Source of the DNA: Drosophila miranda
Lineage: Eukaryota > Arthropoda > Insecta > Diptera > Drosophilidae
Length of the DNA: 64,000 nt
Direction of reading: 5' to 3'
Assembly (NCBI RefSeq): GCF_003369915.1
Contig: NW_022881614.1
Location: forward strand, 1,385,001 to 1,449,000
Each line of letters starts with the position of its first letter. Position 1 is the first letter of the stretch. A program made the position numbers and the translations under genes. Positions 9,100-20,947 of the stretch are shown here, in pieces. A model generated the notes under the pieces. It was not told the origin of the DNA. It worked only from the letters and a program-made list of their open reading frames with translations, and made no database searches.

Positions 9100-10667
9100 C
9101 TCGATGCATCATTGGCATTATGTACTTAGAAAGAATGGTTGTTATTTATTCCAAATTCCTGTTAATTCAAAATAGTTCTATTAATCAAGATTCAAAAGAT
9201 TCATATATAAAAAAAGGTTCATTAACTTAAGAATATAAAATACAATTCATAGCAAAACTGAGCCTTTTTACTCACGAAGGTCAACATTTCCATTCAATAC
9301 GAAATTAATGATCATTACCAAATTCAAACACTTTCCTTGACGAGCTCGTTGGGCCCAATGAACTGCTTCGGTAGCTGTGGAACAATATTAATTATATAAA
9401 ATTAGTAAAGAATTAAAGAATGATATTTTGGCCGACATTGCCAGAGTGAATCAAGGCTTAACATTGAGTTGATTAGGAAAGGACTTAAGACATATGATAA
9501 AGAAATTAATTCTATAGGAAAGATATTCCTTAATATAACTGTATATGTTTATATGATTTTACATTTAAAGTCAAATTTAATTGCAGTGCAAACACAAGAA
9601 TGCAAGCAAAAGAAAAGAACAAGACAAAGCAAAGAGAATGTCGATGATCAAATTAATGCACGTTTATATGTGTGGGCATACGCACGCATATGTCCGAATT
9701 CTCTTCGAACGAAAGCTCGCTCTTGGCGTGTGAGCTATCACGCTCTCCCTTTCATTACGCTGCACCGCTGCTATACCCTGCTATTTCGCGGGTATGTTCG
9801 TACTCACGACACAGGTCACCCTAGATTCCGATTCCTGATCTTGTATTCACATCTTCTGCACAATTTTAGCTGACATAAATTTCCACTTTAATTCCCAGGC
9901 GTTGTCGATTCCGCATCAAGGATGTTGAGTTGCATCTCGCAAGATACGATTAGTCGATACAGATCGTCCGTACAACGGAAACGCTGGTAATTCGAAGCGG
10001 CCAAAAATAAGACACTGGTGGTTGCGTGGGGGGGGGGTTAGGCGTGAGAGCGCCAAAGCACGGCAGACCTCCAGTGACCAAGAGATTCTGTAATAGATTC
10101 GGAATTCAGTGAATGTACCAAACCTGCTTTCCTCTATAATCACCTTCTTTTTCTCTACGTAGCACTTTGCACTTTCACCACACAATATAGCTTGATCTTG
10201 CTTTTTAGTCGATTCTCCGCCGACTTGCAGTTATGTAATTTGGTATGTATTATGTAATACCGGGACACGTGAACTTCCACTAGAGTTTGGCACTATTGGC
10301 ACAGGCACAACCGAAGTGTTTTGGGAGAAAAATGTAATTGATCCGCGTGTTCACCGTCGCTGTCGGCTTAAGCGGCATAGACGAGCTTTAACGGGACCCT
10401 TCCATGGAATTCGGTCTCGAGAGACGAAAAAGAACATTCGAGCAATTAAAGCTCCATATTCGAAGTAGCTGTTTTTAAAGTCTTGGTGTTCGAACTAATC
10501 AAGTTGGCGCGTGATTTGAATCTGCTTTATATCTGGGAAATTATTAGGGAATTTAATCTGGGTTTGCTTCACTGGCCACTACAGTCCTCCAGCGGCCCTT
10601 TGAGCGGTGAAGTTTAGTCTGTGCAAAGATGGAGTCCTTAGAGGTTAGCATCTATATGGCCACTCAC
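9100..10667. other. Unassigned 1.57-kb stretch (intron and/or LTR-element remains)
   Basis: It lies between the RING-gag element and the pickpocket exons. It holds AT-rich sequence (9100-9650), a more GC-rich part (9650-10200) with a run of nine G at about 10029, and no reading frame with recognisable similarity. Part may be a longer LTR of the neighbouring element, and part an intron of the pickpocket gene. I see nothing firmer. Confidence 0.4.
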
Positions 10668-11301
10668 CCCTGTTGGCGCAGATTGAAGGAACAGCAGTTA
10701 CCGAAGAAGATCTTTGAGAGGTGAAAGAGCTCTGAGCAGTTTATAATCTTGCCATGGTACCTACAACGATACAGAATCTCACGGCAATCCCAACGCAAGT
10801 GCTTGACAAACTGTTCAAGTGTCAGATTGTTCAGGGTCAGAACAGACTCCATTTGCTCTATGTCCTGATCGGCAAAGCGTTCATCGTCCAGCATGTCCTG
10901 TCGGTTGGGATCGTACCAATCAATCGAGGTCTCACACTGTGCTCATTCCCACTCACAGAGTCTCCAGAAATGCCTTGGACTTTTGCATATTGAAGAGCAC
11001 CTCAGGACAAATTGTGACCGGTGGAAAATAGAGGTTGCTCAGTGGCGTGAAGTCGCTCTCCACATTCATCCGGGTTGGATTGCTGCGGAAGTCCACATAG
11101 AAGGTGTGGGCCATGGCCACCGCACAGCTGAACATCACAAGGGAGATGAGCAGCCAGACAAAGTGAACAATCCGGTTGGTGTCCTCGTCCCGCACTACTG
11201 CTGGTAGTGCAGAAGTCGGTCCAGGTGCGCCTGAGGGCGCCCCTCAGTGGGGACACACCAAAGTCTACTTGCTCCGGTGTTAGTTCCTCTTCGTGACCCA
11301 T
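10668..11301 (-). pseudogene. Pickpocket (DEG/ENaC) channel, 5' exons, disabled
   Basis: An ATG at 11301 opens MGHEEELTPEQVDFGV and RTWTDFCTTSS. The first membrane segment (IVHFVWLLISLVMFSCAVAM) and PPVTICPE follow, but in another frame: the few residues that normally join CTTSS to the VRDEDTN stretch are missing, which fits a short frame-breaking deletion near 11195. This exon ends at a GTGAGT at 10956. The next exon (10936-10668: CETSIDWYDPNRQDM ... FFGNCCSFNL) starts only 20 bp later, and that gap begins GTGAGT and ends CAG, so the intron has shrunk below a spliceable length. A donor follows at 10667. Family assignment is secure; which ppk gene is not clear. Confidence 0.8.
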
Positions 11302-11904
11302 TGGACTTTAACCATTGCATGTCCTTTGTGTGTCTTTTTATATGACAGATGACAGATGGGCCTACTAGCAGAAACGGATAGCCTGACTTTTTGACAGTCG
11401 AACAACTGATTATTAATTTCGAATTAGGACTCCCCTCCCCTGCTCTGCAATCGATTGAAACACTCAGGTTCAGGTTTGACTGTAAGCTATGGTAGATTTA
11501 ATTCTTTTACATATTTGGTTGCGTTCCTTTCATCGGATCATTTCAATTGGTTAGAAGACTAAACTCGGTCTCTATCACATAAGAAAACTACAAAACATAT
11601 ACTCGTACTCATTTACAATGGTAGACCTCGATTTGCCTAACTTTGTTTCGACAATTTGTGCCTTGTTTCGGGTTTCCTTCTTGAACATTCTCTTTAACAT
11701 TTCCTTTAACATGATTGCTGTCTTTTATTCTGCAAATCGGTTGCGTTGCAGCTGACGGGAATAGGATTAGGAATATCAATGGCTAACTATCGTAGTAAAC
11801 ATTTTTCTTAATACATAGATAACTAAAACAAATACTAAATTCTAGACTTGTGTACAGTAGTGTAATGGTAATGACAGACACAGGTCGCAGGTCACAGGAT
11901 AATA
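11302..11904. other. Intergenic space between pickpocket and SLC17 genes
   Basis: 600 bp without coding signal. It should hold the pickpocket promoter and the 3' UTR of the SLC17 gene. An AATAAA on the minus strand near 11727 (TTTTATT on the plus strand) is a possible polyadenylation signal for the SLC17 transcript. Confidence 0.45.
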
Positions 11905-14900
11905 CTACTGCCTCGACTCGGTAGCGGTGATAGCCTGTGGCGTGCTCAGCCTTGCTGGCGAGGAATTGGCTCCATTGCTCAGAGCCGCCTTCTGCTCGTC
12001 GCCCTCGGGATTGTCCCAGTACTGGCGCTCGCCGGAGCCGAAGATGTTGTAGAACGTACCGCAGATGATGTACACGAAGGCGGCAATGAAGAACACAATC
12101 TGCCACTGTCCCATAATGGGCTGCAAAAAGATATAGCTATTAGTAATCCCTCAGGGCACAGAGTTCAGCTTTCTATCTTTACCTTTGATTGATCACTGAT
12201 CAGGTTGCCCGCTGCAATCGGCGCCAGCAGTCCCGCCAGATTCGCCAAACAATTCGTGATGGCCATGAGGAAGCCGGCGAAGCGGGGCGTCAGGTCAAGA
12301 TGGTTGATCTTGAAGCCCGAGAAGATGCCACCGTTGAGGCCTACGCCAATTGTGAGAATGGCCAATGTCAAGGCCCGGTCGCAGCCCGTGTAGGAGGCAG
12401 CAATCAGGGCGATGCCAGGTCCGTACTGTCCGATACTGTTGATCCGCTTCCTGGTGACCGTGTGGGAGAACCGTTTCGAGCTAATCATCCAGTCCGCAAT
12501 CACCGAAATGAACATCGAGAAGAGCCACATGGCCAGGTAGGGGAGCGAGCTCAGCAGACCGTTCGACTTCAGGGAGAAGCGGAGCACCTGCTTCATGTAC
12601 GTCGGCAGCTCTGTCATCAAAGTCTCGTAGCCGTAATTGTGGCCCATGTGGGCGAACAGGATCGCGTAGAAAGGCATCGACTTGAGAATGGCCTTGAACG
12701 GAATCGGAGGGTTCTGCAGAAGATTCGAAAATGAATTATGAATGAATTCCTGTTGCAAGATTCAATCGAGTGGAGGACTTACTTTGACCACATCCGTGCC
12801 CCAGAGGGAGTCGTTGATGTACTTCTTCTCGCGCTCATCAATGCTAGGATGGACGGTGGGGTCCTCGTCCACAAAGATGAGGAATGCAATGGACCAAACA
12901 GTGCCCACAATGCCAAAGACATAGAAGATCGATGGCCAGCCACCGTCGAAGCCATATTCCGCAAGGAGACCCGACAGCGGCATAGAGATGATCGTTCCGA
13001 ACTGAGCTCCCGCGTAGACGGCGGCGCCCATGCGTGACCTCTCGTTGGGCGGAATCCACTTGGCAAGCATGGCGTGGGTGCAGGGTACAATGGGACCCTC
13101 GCCCAGCCCCTGGATGAAGCGGACGGCGCACAGGCCCCAGACGCCGCCTTGACGAGCTGCCACAGGGACCAGGAAGGCGAAGACCGAGTTGACGAGCATG
13201 CCATAGCCAAGGATGCGCAGGGACCCGAACCTCTTGGCCAGTATGCCGAAGGGGATCTGGGTGATTACGTAGCCGTAGAAGAAGGACGACAGGATGTAGC
13301 CCTGAAGACTCGAACTCCAAACGAACTCGCCATCCTGGGAATCGTCCTAAAATGATAAATTGAATGGTTAAGAAAGAGCTGGAATACGAAGACTTTGGGG
13401 AGTCATTCGAACTTACAATGGGCAAATCACGATCGCCGCACTCATCGACGATCTCCTCATCGGTCGTCTTGATGGCCGTGTGGTTCACCATCGCCACAAT
13501 GGCCACCGACATGTTGGTGCGCATCACGTAGGCATTGGCCATGCCCAGGAAGAGCATGAAGGTCACAAAGTAGCGGGTGGCAAAGAATCCTAAAACAAAC
13601 GAGGAGGAACGTTGTGAGTTGCTGCGGTAACCGCAACTCTACATTTATACCCGATACTTAGTCAGTATGGCTCTCCTCCGGCAGACGCCGCTAATATTGA
13701 ACGACACGACAAAGAGTGCGTGCGAGAGAGACAGAAAACCAGTTTGAGCTTGACGTCGGGCGCTGCGTAGCCACTGCAAATTGATTTCTTGCTTTTGGCT
13801 ACAAAAATGATCCGATCTGATCCAGATTCAGCAATCTGATGGATATGGTCATTATCTATGATTCTGCGTTTTTAGTTTTCTCGAATCTGCAATATTGTGC
13901 ATGCAACAGATTTTCGTCTTTTGTGTAGGCGGAAGGGGGTGGGGCGAAATTTTGAGATATACGTTTTATAGTGAGATCTAACAGGAGTGCGGATACTAAA
14001 ATTGGTTACTCTAGCGTTAATAGTCTTTGAGATTTGTGAATATCCCCAGATGTTCGTCCTTTGCGGGGGCGGAAGGGGGTGTGGCGAAATTAGGACACGA
14101 AACGGTCAAGGTCCGATATCACAGGAGTGTGGATACAAAATTTGGTTGCTCTAGCTCTTATAGGTTCTGAGATCCTTGAACTCATATTTTGCAATTGGCA
14201 AAACCGACCATGAAACCTATGTGTTAGAAGGACCATTAAGAAATTTTTTGCCGAGTGAGAAAGAAACCCATCATGCAAATGACCAAAAGATATTTCCTCC
14301 CATCTTCCATAGGTGGAAGTAGATTTTGTATACCCGATACTCAAAATGAGTATTGGGGTATATTAGATTTGTGGTAAAAGTGGATGTGTGTAACGTCCAG
14401 AAGGAATCGTTTCCGACCCCATAAAGTATATATATTCTGGATCAGCATCAATAGCCGAGTCGATTGAGCCCTGTCTGTCTGTCCGTCTGTCCGTCCGTCC
14501 GTCCTTCCGTCTGTCCGTCCCCTTCAGCGCCTAGTGCTCAAAGACTATAAGAGCTAGAGCAACGATGTTTTGGATCCGGACTTCTTCTCCTTCTGTGATA
14601 TGTCACTGCTACAAAAATATTTCAAAACTTCGATCCGCCCACTTCCGCCCCCACAAAGGACGAAAATCTGTGGAATCCACATTTTTAAAGATACGATAAA
14701 ACCAAAAACGCAGAATCGTAGAGGATGACTATATGTTCTAGAATGTAAAATTTTAACCAGATCGTATAATTAATATAGCCAGAATCAAGAAAACAATTTC
14801 ATTCTTTCTCGCTCTGTCTCTCTCTAACACACAGGTTTCATGGTCGGTTTTGCCAATTGCAAAATATGAGTTCAAGGATCTCAGAACCTATAAGAGCCAG

Positions 14901-16124
14901 AGCAACCAAATTTTGTATCCACACTCCTGTGATATCGGACCTTGACCGTTTCGTGTCCAAATTTCGCCACACCCCCTTCCGCCCCCGCAAAGGACGAACA
15001 TCTGGGGATATTCACAAATCTCAAAGACTATTAACGCTAGAGTAACCAATTTTAGTATCCGCACTCCTGTTAGATCTCACTATAAAACGTATATCTCAAA
15101 ATTTCTAGAATTCCTTTCTAGAAAGGAAAGAGCAACAAAAAACATAGGCTCTGTGTCGTCTCTGTCCTCAAATGGAAACAGAATAGGCAAATTAGACAAC
15201 AAAAGTTGGAATTTATTGACTCAACTGTACCGCCACCGCATCCACCTCCTCATCCACCCTTCGTAGGGGGACTTTTGTGGGGTCTGTGTCTGTGTCACAC
15301 GTTAATTGGGAATGTGGCTCACGCGTTGGCGACTCTGCTATTCATGCATTTTATTTTATTTATTTTCCTTTTCTTTTGCATTGCATAACAAATAACTTCC
15401 GTTTAATGCCGACCCTGACGTCCGCTTTTGGCACTTTTCAAGCTTCTGACGCTCTTGATGTACTCGTATTAACATCAAGTGGATTCCAGGAGAATCATTG
15501 AGAGTCCCATTCGATTCAGCAGCTTTCAGTTTCTGTTGAGACTTGCTTAGTATAAATGTAAATGATATGCCTGAGTAGTCAGCAGTCAGACAAGCTTGAA
15601 ATAAATAAGGCAATTACGTGTAACTGAGATCATAGACCTGGCCATAGCATAGATCGTACGAAATGGAAGTTGAGCGGATAACGGCGAGTACAAAAGGGGA
15701 AGTGTAGATGACTGGAATCCAGATTGATTAATAATTGAATTGATTGCTGGGTTTATTTCCTTCTTTTTTGGTATCTGTATCTCTCTATCTATACTCTCCT
15801 TATCGGATGTTAGTTCAATAAAGAACTCATTATATGGCTTCTGATTTTATTCATCAGCCTAATCTTTATGCGATAATTTTCCATTACAATTTCCATTCTA
15901 TCTCTTCGTAACAAATTAACTTGTAAAAAGCATAAGCCTAGATAGTATACTATCTGAGCAATGTTCAGAATTCACATTTTGATAACCTATCCCTCTCCAC
16001 CCTCATCCCTATACCATCTCTACCTCTACATATATACCTAAATATAGTTTGTGCACTCACCTAATGGCGGCTTCTCGAGATCCTTCTCGGTGCTCCCACA
16101 AATGGCCTCCTTCGATGCGGACAT
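11905..16124 (-). CDS. SLC17-family (sialin/phosphate cotransporter-like) major facilitator, five exons
   Basis: Exons on the minus strand are 16124-16061, 13589-13417, 13346-12783, 12713-12183 and 12120-11905, all with GT donors and AG acceptors. They sum to 1548 bp, exactly 516 codons with one stop, and no stop occurs inside. Features of the 515-aa product are a short hydrophilic N-terminus (MSASKEAICGSTEKDLEKPP), MRTNMSVAIVAMVNHT, a glycosylated-loop type segment, the family block YVITQIPFGILAKRFG, FIQGLGEGPIVPCTHAMLAKWIPPNERS, and GVGLNGGIFSGFKINHLDLTP. SLC17 proteins move organic anions or phosphate across plasma or lysosomal membranes, using sodium, protons or membrane potential. Which substrate this one carries is not readable here. 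Intron 1 (2.47 kb) carries Helitron pieces right up to the acceptor. This is the only host gene in the window that looks fully intact. Confidence 0.88.
13597..14227 (+). mobile_element. Helitron, 5' half, in SLC17 intron 1
   Basis: It starts AAACGAGG and runs through the internal modules to GTGTGTTAG-like sequence, then stops. Only about seven host bases remain between it and exon 2 of the SLC17 gene, so it supplies the polypyrimidine stretch of the 3' splice site. Confidence 0.8.
14228..14328. other. 100-bp spacer between inverted Helitron pieces
   Basis: Non-Helitron sequence between two oppositely oriented Helitron pieces. No feature is recognised in it. Confidence 0.4.
14329..15104 (-). 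mobile_element. Helitron, 3' and middle part, inverted relative to 13597-14227
   Basis: It begins with the ATACTCAAAATGAGTAT palindrome and GTCC/GTCT tract and reads through the internal modules on the minus strand, ending in the module that copy 13597-14227 also contains. The two pieces overlap in content and can fold back on each other inside intron 1. Confidence 0.8.
15105..16060. other. Remainder of SLC17 intron 1
   Basis: Host intron sequence, AT-rich, with no coding or repeat signal I can support. Confidence 0.5.
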
Positions 16125-18432
16125 CTTGTGTGCTTCGTGTTTTATTTGTTGGGTGGGAACGTGAGTGTGTGTTTAAGTTAAATAAGAGGTGTTAAAACCA
16201 ATTGATTGTGGCCTCTGTAAGGGCAGCGCTTAAATATCACAATACTGCACGGAATGTATAAGATTTAAGACTTTTTTCAGCAACCTTTTTTAGCAAGAGC
16301 CCGATCTGACAGCTCTCAAGACATCTTCTTTGCAGATGTACATGTGTTTGTATCGTTATCACAGCTCACTCTTTCTCTCTTCACTCGCGACCTGCTGCGA
16401 CTGGCAGCTTGATTTGTTCTGATTGTCACTCGGTGGCTAGCGGCCTTTAAATAAGCCGAATGGAGACGGAGTGGAGACTGGGACTGGGACAGGCGGTGCT
16501 CCGTCTGCTGTTTGCACGATTTATTTTCCGTTCTGTTTGGCTTTGCTTTGCTGAGAGATCTGCGCATGCGTTTTCTTCGACGTTGCCCGTTGTCGTTGCC
16601 ACGCTGTACATATAGCTACAGCTATAGGTGGTCGGCAGATCAAGTTGTTAATCTGAAAGCAGAGCAGACATCAAATTAGTTTGATAAATTTAGCAGGGTG
16701 TTTCAATTGATTGCGCAAACGCAACCGCCAAGTGTCGCCGAACGCGAACTCGAGATTTGCATCATCATCTCGCCTCCCTGATTGATCAGATCAGCGGCGT
16801 TTGATTTCACGAGTCTCTCGCCCTACGCACGTTTTCCCAGTTAAAAGCGAAGTTTGCGTTCAAATATTTGCTATGATTTGACAGATTCGCGCGGGATGAT
16901 AAGCTCGTATTAGAAAATATGGGGACCGAACTGGGTACAGTCTATCATCCGATTTCTTAGCCTACCACGTAAGCCACGTTCTGTATGGGAGAGCGGACCT
17001 TGAAGAGGCTTTTTTTGGCAAGGCACGACCCGGAATGCAAGGCTACTCCAATATTTGCATTGCGAGCTTATATTCGGAAAATGTAAAAGTAATTGCAACG
17101 ACTCAATGTAATTAACCTTATAACTATAGTACTTATCTTGCGAGCCTCAAATATTGACAATTCTAGGTAAATCGATTATAATGGCACTTTAGATCTGAAC
17201 AAACTTTATATCCCCACACACCAGACACCACACACACTCGGACACTCGATAACAACAGTTGCGCACTTGAGTTTTTGTGAGTGGAATTTCAATTGTTTTC
17301 GGGTTGTTTTGCATGTCAGAGCGTCAGAGCGGCAAAAAATTGAATTTTGGAAAGTTTCATAAGTCGCATATAACGAACAAAACAAAGCTGCGACCCAATT
17401 TTGAACAATCTGCTGCCCGCCGCTGATTTGTTTACGTAAATTTCTTAGAAATTAAAACCATATAAGGCCTTAAACAGGTTGTTGTTATGAACCCCAAAGT
17501 GTGCCGAACAAGAATAATGGCAAATGATTCACTAATTACCAAAGAAACACACCAAGATTCATTCCTATACTCCAATCCTGATTTCTTCGGAAAGATAACG
17601 CTAGAAGATAGACGTAGAAAGGCACTCACTCTATTTAGACAGAGCAATTTTCTGGGCAAGAGAGAGGCACTCGTATTGTTTTGTTTGATCAGTTGGATTC
17701 GATCGTTCTCAGGGGATTTCTTTACTCTTTCATGAGATCAGACATTGGTATATGGGAAATACCCATCTATTCTGAATGAGCTGCGTTCATAAATAGCGGA
17801 AAGTTTTTACTAATAATGGATCCTAATTGCGTACCATTTAGTGATCTCCGAATGATACTGAAAATAATACAAAATCTAAAACGTGATCTCTATATTGTAT
17901 AAGATCTATTCATAACAGAGTGCAAATCTTCAGTGTCTCGCACCGTCATTCTCGTCACAAATATTTATCGATTTAAGGAATTAGCAATGTTTAATTTTAG
18001 GTAAATAGTCGGAAAAAATACCGAACGGCCCATCATTTCGAAGACGAAATGATTTTGCATTTTGAGGCTGCTAAACGATCGGCAACTGCCACAGAAACAG
18101 TCTCCAAATGCGGATCGTCTGCGGGAGGTTCCTGTATCGGAAAAACCTAATCTTGGTTGCACAACCTGCTTAGATGTAGATCTTATGTAAATCACGACAG
18201 GGGGGAATAGGTTCTTTACGATAATTGCCCACGATCGTGTTAAGGGAAAAGGGAATTCACAGCACAACTAAGCGAGTGTACGACTATATTGCTTAAACAA
18301 AAATTATAAATTAAACTGGCAATTGTTAATTACGACTGTCGACTAATGCGCAACTCAGGACTCGCTCGGCTATAGTTGCATTTCACGGGCATTAAAAGTG
18401 CATTAGTAAATAACAATACATTTATAGACAGC
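16125..18432. other. Upstream region of the SLC17 gene, no gene recognised
   Basis: 2.3 kb before the SLC17 start. Short open frames exist on both strands (for example 17487-17735 plus) but show no recognisable domain. It presumably contains the 5' UTR and promoter. I cannot place a transcription start with confidence. Confidence 0.4.
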
Positions 18433-19503
18433 CACAACTCTACAGTTATACCCGATACTAAGTCAGTATGGCTCCCCTCTGGCAGACGCCGCTAATATTA
18501 AACGACACGACAAAGAGTGCGTGCGAGAGAGACAGAAAATCAGTCTGAGCGTGACGTCACGCGCTGCGTAGCCACTGCAAATTGATTTGTTTCCTTTGGC
18601 TATAAAAATGATCTGATGTGATCCAGATTCAGCAATCAGATAGATATGGTCGTTATCTATGATTCTGCGTTTTTAGTTTTCTCGAATCTGCCATATCGTG
18701 CATGCAACAGATTTTCGTCTTTTGTGTAGGCGGAAGGGGGTGGGGCGAAATTTTGAGATATACGTTTTATAGTGAGATCTAACAGGAGTGCGGATACTAA
18801 AATTGGTTACTCTAGCGTTAATAGTCTTTGAGATTTGTGAATATCCCCAGATGTTCGTCCTTTGCGGGGGCGGAAGGGGGTGTGGCGAAATTTAGACACG
18901 AAACGGTCAAGGTCCGATATCACAGGAGTGTGGATACCAAATTTGGTTGCTCTAGCTCTTATAGGTTCTGAGATCCTTGAACTCATATTTTGCAATTGGC
19001 AAAACCGACCATGAAACCTGTGTGTTAGAGAGAGACAGAGCGAGAAAGAATGAAATTGCTTTCTTGATGCTGGCTATAATAATTATACGATCTGGTTGAG
19101 ATCTTACATTCTAAAACATATAGTCATCCTCTACGATTCTGCTTTTTTGGTTTTATCGTATCTTTAAAATTGTGGACGCCACAGATTTTCGTCCTTTGTG
19201 GGGGCGGAAGTGGGCGGTGCGAAGTTTTGAAATATTTTTGTAGCAGTGACATATCACAGAAGTCTGGATCCAAAACATCGTTGCTCTAGCTCTTGTAGTC
19301 TTTGAGCACTAGGCGCTGAAGGGGACGGACGGACGGACGGACGGACGGACAGACAGACAGGGCTCAATCGACTCGGCTATTGATGCTGATCAAGAATATA
19401 TATACTTTATGGGGTCGGAAACGATTCCTTCTGGACGTTACACACATCCACTTTTACCACAAATCTAATATACCCCAATACTCATTTTGAGTATCGGGTA
19501 TAA
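18433..19503 (+). mobile_element. Helitron, left arm of a fold-back
   Basis: It lacks the first 40 or so bases, then follows the usual order to the GGAC tract and CGGGTATA end. It is joined at 19504 to inverted BEL gag sequence, mirroring the junction at 20946. Near that junction the arm matches 20948-21400 almost perfectly, and further out it diverges as a different Helitron copy would. Confidence 0.8.
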
Positions 19504-19850
19504 CAGGGAGATCTATAAATGCCTGGCATCGGGATATGTAGTGATCGGAGGATTTGCAATACTTGCATGTTGAGCTATTATGATCGTTAATGGAGGTGAT
19601 TAGGGTGCTAGGTTTACTTTCTCCCACCTGCTGGCTAGGAATTGTTACCATAGCCGATCCCAAATTTTCCAGCATCCGACATCTTGCTTCCAAGAATGAG
19701 GCCATGCTTGACCACCGAGGCAATCCTGACGTCGGCAAGTTCTCTTCCCATTTCTCCTTGGTCTTGTGGTCCAATTTCGTGCCTATGATGAAGATCAGCA
19801 ACCCATCGGAAATCTCCTGCGGGGTCGCCAAGGTCTGAAGTGCACGCAAC
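19504..19850 (-). pseudogene. Inverted fragment of BEL/Pao gag
   Basis: On the minus strand it encodes the same C-terminal Gag piece as 20602-20946, including RALQTLATPQEISDGLLIFI and the knuckle CKYCKSSDHYISRC. It is cut at its N-terminal side next to the gag start at 19851, which is in the other orientation. It is a duplicate made by rearrangement, not a gene. Confidence 0.85.
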
Positions 19851-20946
19851 ATGGCAGCACCTGAGCCTACCAATGTCGCGAACGCAGCAATGCCGAGGGA
19901 TGTAGATTTCTAAAAGCACAAGGCCGAGTCCATCGCGCGCCAACTAAAGGCCATGGATCGCTTTCTTACCAAGGAAGAGCTTGCCGAGTTAGATGAGGCA
20001 GAACTTCAAGCTCGCTTAGAGCAGATCGAGCGAATGAATGCGGATTTCGATGCCGCTCAAACGAGCCTTGAAAGGCTGGATTTCCTGCTGTTAGCCCATG
20101 ATGCCCGGCTGGACTTTTCGAATGTTTATGTCAAGGTTAGGTCCAGGCTGTCGCGGGAGTTGATGGCTGCTCGCACGGTAAATGTTGCCAATTCAACGGC
20201 TCGGCATACTCTCGAGGGGAATTCGTCGTTGTTCGCCTATAATAGTATAGGCCGTTCTCGAATGCCCGAGTTGCAGCTTCCGCGATTCGGTGGGAGCTAC
20301 ATGGATCGGCCAGAATTCCACGCGATGTTTTCGACAATGGTGCACAAAGACCATCGTATAACAATCATCGAAAAATTCCAATATCTTCGTGGATGTCTAG
20401 ATGGTGCTGCGCTGGATACGATTCGTTCCTTGGAACTTTCTGAGGAGAATTACGACAAGGCGTTGAATTTACTAATGTTGCGATTCGATAATAAACTGTT
20501 ACATTTTCAGGCACACGTCAAGGCTATTTTCGGGCTGCAAGGGGTGGAGAAGGGCTCGGCTATCGGCTTGCGCGCGCTCAGCGATAAAATCAATTCGCAC
20601 TTGCGTGCACTTCAGACCTTGGCGACCCCGCAGGAGATTTCCGATGGGTTGCTGATCTTCATCATAGGCACGAAATTGGACCACAAGACCAAGGAGAAAT
20701 GGGAAGAGAACTTGCCGACGTCAGGATTGCCTCGGTGGTCAAGCATGGCCTCATTCTTGGAAGCAAGATGTCGGATGCTGGAAAATTTGGGATCGGCTAT
20801 GGTAACAATTCCTAGCCAGCAGGTGGGAGAAAGTAAACCTAGCACCCTAATCACCTCCATTAACGATCATAATAGCTCAACATGCAAGTATTGCAAATCC
20901 TCCGATCACTACATATCCCGATGCCAGGCATTTATAGATCTCCCTG
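19851..20946 (+). pseudogene. BEL/Pao-type Gag, copy 1, truncated by a Helitron
   Basis: An ATG at 19851 starts MAAPEPTNVANAAMP, a TAA stops it at 19911, and the same frame reopens at once (KAMDRFLTKEELAELDEAEL). The region from about residue 125 (LPRFGGSYMDRPEFHAMF) to residue 285 is the DUF1759-type capsid of BEL/Pao elements, followed by one zinc knuckle (CKYCKSSDHYISRC). The frame then runs into a Helitron and ends at 20996. The early stop is shared with the copy at 37815, so it predates the duplication. No protease, RT or integrase follows. Copy 1 lacks the LTR and primer site that copy 2 has. Confidence 0.85.
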
Positions 20947-20947
20947 T

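Noticed and set aside
9469-9873. 134-aa plus-strand frame
   Set aside because: No similarity to a known domain, low complexity Lys/Gln stretches, no promoter or splice context.
17487-17735. 82-aa plus-strand frame upstream of the SLC17 gene
   Set aside because: No recognisable domain, and a similar-length frame overlaps it on the other strand; length is within chance for AT-rich DNA.
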